Shown: positions 16,901 to 21,258 of the stretch, piece after piece
Layout: each line of letters starts with the position of its first letter
Numbering within the stretch: position 1 is the stretch's first letter
The notes under the pieces: model-generated
The model's input: only the letters and a program-made list of their open reading frames with translations
The model's database searches: none
Told to the model about the DNA's origin: nothing
Virus record (IMG/VR): IMGVR_UViG_3300032607_000049
Location: 1-21,258 of that record
Source of the DNA: a virus
Reading direction: 5' to 3' (one strand)
Length of the DNA: 21,258 nt
Translations under genes and position numbers: made by a program

Positions 16901-18769
16901 AACCTCGGCTTCGGCAGTTGGCGTACCTACGCGGGTAAACAAACCCAGTTGACCTGCATCTTTAGCGGCATTACGTTCAGCCTGACCTGCGCGAGCATCG
17001 CGTCTGTTCTGTAAGTCCAAGGCAGCTTGCGCTTCCTCTGCTGTCTGCACAGTTTTAAACTTGTCAGGTGCAGGTGGTGCGGGTACTTCTTGAATGATGG
17101 GCTGACCTAACAAATCAGTCTGGGGTATGGGGGCTTGCTCAACCGTAGCCGCACGTATTTCCATCTGCTGTGGTTCAGGAATAGTAAACGCAGTGGCCGC
17201 ATACTTAGCTTGCAAGTCTTCAGGCAGTTGCTTGATTACCTTGGCGTTCTCAGCCTGCATACGGCGGAACTCAGTTGGTACGCGGTTGTCTTCCTCAACA
17301 ATACCAACCATCAAGTCAGTAATAGTTTTAAGGCGTGCGCGTACATCTTTAGTTTGTGTTTGCCCTGCTAACGCTTGCTTTTCTTGGAACAACTCTGCGT
17401 ACGAGTTGGTCTTCTGCATTACATCGCTGTAATCATTTGGGAACGTCTGCTCCAGTTCAGCTTGGCGTTGGTTGCGTAGTGCTTGCAATTCTTTGGCGGC
17501 GGCTTGTTCAGCTTGTATAAGGACAGCCCGCTCTTGATCGGCTTGTGCTTGCGCTTCTGCATCAAGCAACTTCTCACCTTCACGGGCGGCACGGCCTTCC
17601 TTCACACCCATCTGCTCTTGCTGGCGTTCTTGCCTACGTTGCTGTACCTGTGCTTCTAGTTCGGTGGGTGTGGGCTGACCGGGTTGGCCGGTTGGCGGTG
17701 CGGTAGGTGTGGGCGCAGACGGGCTTGTAAATGGACTGACTGCTGAGCCACCCAGCATGCCCATCATGCCTTCTTTAGTTCCCGCACCTATTACGCCTTG
17801 CATTGCAGGGGTTTCAAATCCCTCGCGTGTCTGCGCCACATTGGATGCAAACTGCTCTTGACCGCCTTGAATACCTTCGGGTATAGCTTCTCTTAAACCT
17901 GTACCAACGGCACGTTTTGTACCCGCAATGATGCCTTTCTTAGCAACTTCTTCCCCAGCTTTTTTAGCCGCCGCTTCAGCAACGGGTTTAGATAGTTTCT
18001 TTAAAAGGTCTTTTTCCAAACCTGTACCACCAGCCACCGCACCAATACTGGTGCCAGCCATGATGTTGTCCCAGTTTTTACCAGTAAAACTTTGTGCTTC
18101 TAACGCAATCTTAGAAACTTCTTCTTTGGAAAGGTCGGGGTATTGCTTGCTAACTTCTTCTTTGACGGCATCGTAAATAGAACCTTTGACGGAACCCGCA
18201 CCTTGTAATGCACCAAGGGCGTACTTTGTACCAATACCAACAGCGGCGGCAAACGCAAGGGCAGGGGCACCTACCAAACCAATACCAACAGCGGCAGCAC
18301 TTGCCAAAGCAGCCGCGCCTATACTCAATGCAACAGTAGGAATAGATGAACCAATTGCGGATGCAGTGGCTTGGATGGGGGCTTCAGTAACACCAGCGGC
18401 ACTGGCTTTGATTTCTTCTAATGTGCTACCAGACCTAGCGGCGGCTTTTTCAAGTGCGGCACGGCGAGCTTGTTCAGCTTGACGTTCAGGTGTATAGAGT
18501 TGCCCCAAACCCTTTTGCAGGTTGCCAAGGGTTTCCACTCCGGGGGCTTCTGCGCCAAAACCTTGTAGTGTAGATTTAGCCGCACCAACGGCACTTTGCA
18601 AACCTGCAACAGCCGTGTCACCAAAAGAAGCGCCAGCTTCTTTAAATGGCGTACCTGACTCAGGATTTTTGGCCATAACAGCCATTGCCACTTCTTCCTT
18701 AGACGCACCATCTGGCCCCTCAATTTCGTACGTTAATCCGTTGGGGGCTGTGATGCGGTAGAGTGCCAT
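10970..18769 (-). CDS. giant multi-domain phage polyvalent/internal virion protein
   Basis: The 2599-residue protein fills 7.8 kb. In order: N-terminal MALYRITAPNGLTYEIEGP with GASKEE (1-30); an alanine/glycine-rich hydrophobic segment (about 133-190) that may insert in membranes; a glutamine-rich coiled coil (about 365-490); proline-rich linkers; an ADP-ribosyltransferase-like domain (about 765-945: H768, Y797, E936); an L,D-transpeptidase-like domain (about 1240-1405: H1340, C1369 in SYGCIN); an HExxH metallopeptidase-like motif (FHELFHLG, 1526-1530); and a long helical C-terminus with LINFSRRGSDP and VVPFMNAYVQGMD (about 2050-2300), resembling LPD38 of large polyvalent proteins. It may be packaged and ejected into the cell, where it modifies peptidoglycan and host proteins. 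No Shine-Dalgarno sequence is visible; the start lies two bases after the upstream stop. Confidence 0.82.
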   Translation of the reverse strand: MALYRITAPNGLTYEIEGPDGASKEEVAMAVMAKNPESGTPFKEAGASFGDTAVAGLQSAVGAAKSTLQGFGAEAPGVETLGNLQKGLGQLYTPERQAEQARRAALEKAAARSGSTLEEIKASAAGVTEAPIQATASAIGSSIPTVALSIGAAALASAAAVGIGLVGAPALAFAAAVGIGTKYALGALQGAGSVKGSIYDAVKEEVSKQYPDLSKEEVSKIALEAQSFTGKNWDNIMAGTSIGAVAGGTGLEKDLLKKLSKPVAEAAAKKAGEEVAKKGIIAGTKRAVGTGLREAIPEGIQGGQEQFASNVAQTREGFETPAMQGVIGAGTKEGMMGMLGGSAVSPFTSPSAPTPTAPPTGQPGQPTPTELEAQVQQRRQERQQEQMGVKEGRAAREGEKLLDAEAQAQADQERAVLIQAEQAAAKELQALRNQRQAELEQTFPNDYSDVMQKTNSYAELFQEKQALAGQTQTKDVRARLKTITDLMVGIVEEDNRVPTEFRRMQAENAKVIKQLPEDLQAKYAATAFTIPEPQQMEIRAATVEQAPIPQTDLLGQPIIQEVPAPPAPDKFKTVQTAEEAQAALDLQNRRDARAGQAERNAAKDAGQLGLFTRVGTPTAEAEVAPPKIIVQKPPVIEPVVLQKPTPLTVAPVITSEALGVLGIGPTAVMRKPGHAIQGLDITKPEDAAEVKNMLTIYKEGRSPGIVEKIDTFLGRPEFEAVPAPAPAAPTPAPTVTEAPTVVPTVTEAPKVETSKVETPVAPKNAGYHAGDLGYAGDTTLGRMAGGRSTGHFGTGVYFVGKPEAATNKFARDDRSVNTVDLSKYNLAKPQTSTNAKDLHEGLKTVNNLVGQDLNTPAAQEKIDQATSNIWLSLGTNIGKDQVKAAVTNAVQEATTARTDDVIFERTYIDSASTRTMKALGFEGVDVRNIPGFDNTEFGTVVYAPSLAPAKPTGQSAEKKAANKAAQPSVKKVTQLALPAPTPAPIVTAPTTTPAPIKVVKKGTPKTDLVKVEPAKETPKVDKALDKARETVDDLDLDPETTKTKVKSFAKRLHKAGLIDDVSLNAVESISKDKDMGYEDLLDEVRFALEAYESKQKQAPEAKPEPKKVTDESNTIEGETRVIPDNEFKLLEGPVNRLQDDQVEELEDFYGVKKDNPEFWKKLRADVTKSINEGSKAVAKAIREIVNQIASGVLAVGLIFNPNAVTNQYNINIQKTFQETISITAPVPEVAKSKMSPLAQDVYGAMAPVAMKTGKWFIVADKPNGMMHIFKEDGSHALSDPTLYGKDKGDVLAAVSSLQGGAKTTPAGKFTLQESPDAKFVGNTTLILVESKDSTGYIAIHAADTSTPSENRLGRLDTETTEDNRISYGCINTKHDTFVKKIKPNIDKLDGGLIFVLPDATETTAEMFKPETKVVERTETPTTAKSEAKADTLGREQGLPPKEPIRARITDDQNPVDNPISNADLEGIVADVKKSLGGEVEVTILDSAKDLDPKAPAGAAGLVKDGNVYLFRDGIKSGIEGAKTIFHELFHLGLQKLLTNPKEYHRVMINLYRMNARVREMADKWIASQEGQDAKAGYAKEYSNPRDQLNALTAHGTDEALARIAEELKTGKKIGTGQRAFVRSIAKWLADVAEKMGLRQVAQSIRSATYTEVEKFVQEAMTAAVGAGPVNMRLTRRFSVPGGIDENTRRAVQAIQDKTPEIYKEQEKKSLVQVLKSVGDVETRDQAKLITRQKLADKYATVSNKIEKMYSKGFKNAFGDLSPMVLARQAEEARKLVLDFFQAGGIRMRKSGLIETVDTKDSLQGAIEQLVDLASKSDMTYKDAESYVSSLLEGHRLHNMREEHDKLLEASALTLEQQGKNKLADAERKKKLARHMDNADIDTLEAAFQKSPEVKAILDTMNATRTQAIDLSIATGRITKEQGQFWKDNAAYVPFDRVFVETEGPVRGRGFTGIAALRNLEGMKGSFERPIKNVFDSYTGRLSWMITEAVHNNASYNVLDTMALGGFAKELTPGEALKNPKLVVKVYREGKPVEFEVESLADFQAFQMAPEVLTGFTAMLAPGARWLRVGVTAFPAFSVKQVIEDSQRAMFHSGVTRPMVVGMKTLYNFPRLLTSDALQALGVSKKIPLVRMMEKLGVLGDYDVNIINPAQDIKIAAGAEKRGIAATVYHVLEKITKASDLAARLAVFEETLLETGGKKDKNGDITGGDVELAQLRARELINFSRRGSDPRIRTLSHVVPFMNAYVQGMDVTYRTASGLDSATGSERMEARKQFYKMAMKLTALGFMYALAFGDDEGYKNASEEVRDNNFLIPYTDKKIPLPKEIGFLFKSIPERLVNYYRRYGTDEEQTILNLLSTIVTGGISAYGSPNATPALIKPVLENVTNHSFFLQRELESASMERLDKSQRSTSSTSELAKSIGALSQKLGEVTGAKIVEVSPIKVDNLLRGLFGIAGSSTLLLTDALINPSRPDRPLYQMPFASLFLYNTEGGRAKNEFYDLQNKVSQAEMTFKNMQETAPDKAVDYFDKNAALISVAPILNESLKQLSQTRQLRQQLETTTEALSGMTSKERREAIDDIIKQENASLQYVRMLDKQVRDLSK
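16522..16574 (-). repeat. two-copy 23-base direct repeat in the giant gene
   Basis: The 23 bases 16522-16544 recur exactly at 16552-16574, a 30-base period. They encode the TVTEAP repeats of a proline/threonine/valine linker just before the ADP-ribosyltransferase-like domain. Such linkers can vary in copy number by slippage or recombination. Confidence 0.85.
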
Positions 18770-18771
18770 GG

Positions 18772-20463
18772 CTATTTAGGTGTTACGACTCGGGCGTCTT
18801 TCCACAAGTCAAGATTTAAATTACCGCCACCAAGTTTACCGCCGGTAGGGGTTGCTGTTGGTATTGTACCGCTGGGGTCTAATTGCGCAAGCAGTCTTTC
18901 AGTTTCTTTTTTAATAAGGTCTTCTTTATAAGCTGCTGGATCAAACATTGCACCTGCTTTTTTAGCGGCGGCGGCGGCTACCGTTCGATCATACATAAAC
19001 GTCTTGCTGTTTGTAACGTTATCGCTTGCTTTATCCCGTATTGTTGCAAGTTGGGCAGGAGTTAATTGACCTCTTGCGCCTGCGGCAGAATTAGCCCGTG
19101 CCATAAGTGCATTAGCCCCAATTTGTGCAACCTTTTCTCTAGACTGACGATCCAAACCGCCTTCTTCCGCTTTTGAAGCTACCTCAAAGAGTTTGCGTGA
19201 ATCGTCTTTGGCAATACCATAAGCTTGTTCCATGCCTTTGAGCGCATCTTTTTCTGCGCCCACAACGGTTTTGCCAATTTCGGTTTTAAGCGTTCTACGA
19301 TCCCGAGTAGTCATAAAGGCTTCATTACGGCGTAGGGTATCTAAACCATCACGCGCATCATCAATCTTTTCTTGGGCGGCACGTAGGCGTTCAATACCAC
19401 TTGCATACGCTTTAGTTCCAACAGCCGCGCCTTCTGCAATACCTGCTAACCCACGGCCTTTTGACTGCATCATGGCCAAACCGGCTTCAATGATAGACAT
19501 GTTGGTATTCAAATCTTTTTGCTTACCAAGCTCAGCTTCTCGTTTATTGATGCGTGCTTCTTGGGGTTTACCTGCTTCCCCCAGTTTCGCTATGTCTGCG
19601 TCATAGTCTGTCAGATTTGTTCTAGCAAGATTTGTTTCTTTCTCTGCCACTTTTGCACGTTGAGCCGCAAACGGATCAACAATATCTTTGGGCATAAAGC
19701 TACCCATCAACTGTTTATAGTCTTCAGGTTTAGTAGCTGTAAGGGGTGCTGGTCGTGCCCCTGCTTTTTGTGGGGGTGGAGCCTTTGGTGTGGGTCTGCT
19801 GTAATCATCAAACGCGCCTTCAAGTTCCATCTGCTTTCTACGAGCGGCAATCTGCGCATCAATATTGGTAAACTCATCAGGGTATCCTACAAGACTGCCG
19901 TCTCCTCCCATTTCCATGGGAACGCCTTGATAGCGTGGGATACCGCCATCTGCCATACGAACTACAGGTTCGCCAGCGTTCATCATGTCTTCGTCGGTGT
20001 AGCCACCATCAGCAAAAGCTACGATACCACCACCGGCCATGTTCTGCATATTAGGCGCAGGCAGTTGTGCAATTCCTTGGTCTTCTGGCAACTGACCTCC
20101 ACCTTGTGGTGGCATACCCTGACCGCCTTGTGGTGGCATACCTTGTGGTGGCATACCTTGTGGTGGCATACCTTGTGGTGGCATACCTTGTGGTGGCATC
20201 TGTGGAACAGGATCCATGTTCTGCACAACTTGCTGGTTTACTGGCGGCATGTTACCGCCTTGCGATGCGTTGGCTTTTTGTGCGTACTCTTCACGTTTTG
20301 CATGCACCGCTTGGGCAGCGCCCAGCATAACCATATCTTCTTGGTGTTCAGCGGCAAACGCTTTTAACTGATCGGTGCTCATCACCGCAAGCTTGGCCAG
20401 AACCGAATCAAGGCTTGGGTTACGGATGTCTTCGTGTGGACGATAGATGCTTGATAAAGACAT
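18772..20463 (-). CDS. probable virion-associated protein with MPPQG repeats
   Basis: The 563-residue protein has a helical N-terminus (1-70), a proline/glutamine/glycine-rich segment with five exact MPPQG units and a sixth nearby (89-125), then GGGIVAFADGG (144-154) and MADGGIPRY (170-178), motifs I associate with tail or internal virion proteins of metagenomic phages. The rest (about 205-480) is charged and helical, including MSIIEAGLAMMQSKGRGL and a long coiled coil. By place and size it may match the T7 gp15 layer of the ejection apparatus, an inference from gene order. It starts at ATG 20463 behind AAGAGGT and ends two bases before the giant gene, so both are probably translated together. 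Confidence 0.75.
   Translation of the reverse strand: MSLSSIYRPHEDIRNPSLDSVLAKLAVMSTDQLKAFAAEHQEDMVMLGAAQAVHAKREEYAQKANASQGGNMPPVNQQVVQNMDPVPQMPPQGMPPQGMPPQGMPPQGMPPQGGQGMPPQGGGQLPEDQGIAQLPAPNMQNMAGGGIVAFADGGYTDEDMMNAGEPVVRMADGGIPRYQGVPMEMGGDGSLVGYPDEFTNIDAQIAARRKQMELEGAFDDYSRPTPKAPPPQKAGARPAPLTATKPEDYKQLMGSFMPKDIVDPFAAQRAKVAEKETNLARTNLTDYDADIAKLGEAGKPQEARINKREAELGKQKDLNTNMSIIEAGLAMMQSKGRGLAGIAEGAAVGTKAYASGIERLRAAQEKIDDARDGLDTLRRNEAFMTTRDRRTLKTEIGKTVVGAEKDALKGMEQAYGIAKDDSRKLFEVASKAEEGGLDRQSREKVAQIGANALMARANSAAGARGQLTPAQLATIRDKASDNVTNSKTFMYDRTVAAAAAKKAGAMFDPAAYKEDLIKKETERLLAQLDPSGTIPTATPTGGKLGGGNLNLDLWKDARVVTPK
20102..20200 (-). repeat. 15-base tandem repeats encoding MPPQG
   Basis: Five consecutive 15-base units of CCTTGTGGTGGCATA occupy 20126-20200, differing only in the last base of the final unit. 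A separate copy lies at 20102-20116, with an irregular 9-base spacer between. Read on the - strand they code for MPPQG. They are near-identical at DNA level, so they are recent or homogenised and prone to slippage. Confidence 0.95.
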
Positions 20464-20468
20464 ATTTA

Positions 20469-20474
20469 CCTCTT
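20469..20474 (-). promoter_or_regulatory. ribosome binding site of the 563-residue gene
   Basis: On the - strand AAGAGG lies 5 bases before ATG (20463-20461) and overlaps the stop codon (TAA, 20475-20473) of the Q/N-rich gene. It fixes the start and suggests translational coupling. Confidence 0.65.
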
Positions 20475-21258
20475 AAGCCATTTTGTGAAGGAGCAATTTT
20501 GCCAGACCTGCATTGGGGCGCTCTTTAATTACGCCACCTTTTTTAGAGCCAAACATTTTGTATGCGCCATATGCGGCTGTACCCGCGCCTGCCACTTGAC
20601 TGAGCATTGACGGTGGTGATGTGTACATCGTACTGCCTTGCTGAGACAGGGGTGCGCCGCGGTACATGTCTGACAAGAAGCCCATCTGTTTGTACGGGTT
20701 GTTTTGCGCTGTCTGGTAGTCCTGATACTGGGTGTTCAGAATGTTCTGAACTTGGGCTTGTTGCTGTGTACCATACTGATTCTGCATGTTCAGGTTGTTC
20801 ATGTTTTGGTTATACATGTTCTGCCCTTGAGCGCCAAGGTTTTGGTAGCCCGTCATACCAGCTTGCATTCCTTGCAGACCCAGACCCGCGCCAAACTGTG
20901 ATTGCTGTGCGTTCAACTGGTTAGCCGATTGGCCATATTGCGCTTGGTTCTGCGCGTTGTTCATCTGCTGGCCGTAGCCATACTGCTTGGCCTGCTCAGC
21001 CATTTGTTGGGCACTTAAGCCGTACTGTTGGTTAGCCAGTTGAGCCTGCATGTTCTGGCCAGAACCCAGTTGTTGCTGCGCCAAATTAGCTTGCAGGTTT
21101 GTATTGCCAACGTTGTAGCCCATGTTCTGGTTAGCCAGCATAGCTTGCTGTGCCAACTGAGGGTTCTGCATAGCCGCGGCTTGATTAAACTGACCCTGCT
21201 GAAGTCCGTACTGTCCTTGCATCTGTTGGTTAGATAGCCCAAACTGGTTTTGCGCCTG
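20473..21258 (-). CDS. Q/N-rich probable virion protein, 5' end outside window
   Basis: The frame stays open to the window edge, so the true start lies beyond 21258; at least 261 residues are visible, 12 of them before the first in-window ATG (21222). The visible part is very rich in Q, N, G, M, A and Y, with recurrent QQYG/QNMG-type units such as LANQQYGL and QNMYNQNMNNLNMQNQYG. The C-terminal part is less biased: NPYKQMGFLSDMYRGAP, then a small-residue helix MLSQVAGAGTAAYGAYKMFG and a basic end GVIKERPNAGLAKLLLHKMA. Its place before the 563-residue gene fits a small internal virion protein (T7 gp14-like position), by inference. The Q/N bias is unusual and not diagnostic of function. Confidence 0.72.
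   Translation of the reverse strand, partial: QAQNQFGLSNQQMQGQYGLQQGQFNQAAAMQNPQLAQQAMLANQNMGYNVGNTNLQANLAQQQLGSGQNMQAQLANQQYGLSAQQMAEQAKQYGYGQQMNNAQNQAQYGQSANQLNAQQSQFGAGLGLQGMQAGMTGYQNLGAQGQNMYNQNMNNLNMQNQYGTQQQAQVQNILNTQYQDYQTAQNNPYKQMGFLSDMYRGAPLSQQGSTMYTSPPSMLSQVAGAGTAAYGAYKMFGSKKGGVIKERPNAGLAKLLLHKMA

Noticed and set aside
11403-18761. Several + strand open frames of 60-120 codons opposite the giant gene
   Set aside because: They follow from the codon bias of the - strand gene, lack ribosome binding sites and show no family motifs.
20102-20200. The 15-base repeats as a possible CRISPR array
   Set aside because: Units are directly adjacent without unique spacers and translate as an in-frame MPPQG repeat.
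19519-20367. A 282-codon open frame on the + strand opposite the 563-residue gene
   Set aside because: It is the complement of a coding frame, has a histidine/tryptophan-rich repeat created by the MPPQG DNA repeat, and no ribosome binding site or family signal.

Overview
The window looks like part of the genome of a tailed double-stranded DNA phage, most likely a podovirus-type phage of a Gram-negative, possibly aquatic, bacterium. It carries a dense run of phage DNA-metabolism genes on the + strand (about 1-10.9 kb) and very large virion-type genes on the - strand (about 10.97-21.26 kb). The two blocks meet tail to tail at one hairpin terminator. No rRNA, tRNA, CRISPR array, insertion sequence or integrase was seen. 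Host and taxonomy cannot be fixed from sequence alone.

+ strand, 3-4235: tightly overlapping small ORFs of unknown function lead into a DUF3310 protein (T7 gp1.7-related family), a VRR-NUC nuclease, a family A DNA polymerase with a 3'-5' exonuclease domain, a Cas4/AddB-like PD-(D/E)XK nuclease with a cysteine cluster, and a small HNH-type protein. Neighbouring genes mostly overlap or are separated by one base, so the block probably behaves as one operon.

+ strand, 4236-10971: a leader of about 180 bases that can fold into a three-way junction precedes an SNF2-type helicase. A good sigma70-like promoter (TTGACA-16-TATCAT) then precedes a coiled-coil phage protein, a small MerR/excisionase-like HTH protein with a TTG start, and a putative ssDNA-binding protein with four cysteines and an acidic tail. 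A GC-rich nested hairpin region follows, then a small HTH protein, a 952-residue primase-polymerase/helicase fusion and a small conserved phage protein. A rho-independent terminator ends the block. Polymerase, primase-helicase, SSB-like protein, SNF2 helicase and several nucleases together could make a nearly self-contained replication and recombination set.

- strand, 21258-10970: three genes read leftwards, namely a Q/N-rich protein (5' end outside the window), a 563-residue protein with MPPQG repeats, and a giant 2599-residue protein. The size progression and order resemble the internal virion (ejection) proteins gp14-gp15-gp16 of T7. The giant protein combines a hydrophobic N-terminal segment, a coiled coil, an ADP-ribosyltransferase-like domain, an L,D-transpeptidase-like domain with SYGCIN, an HExxH metallopeptidase-like domain, and a long C-terminal region resembling large polyvalent protein domains. 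It is the most interesting object in the window: a probable injected multi-enzyme effector. The two candidate structured RNA leaders are the next most interesting.
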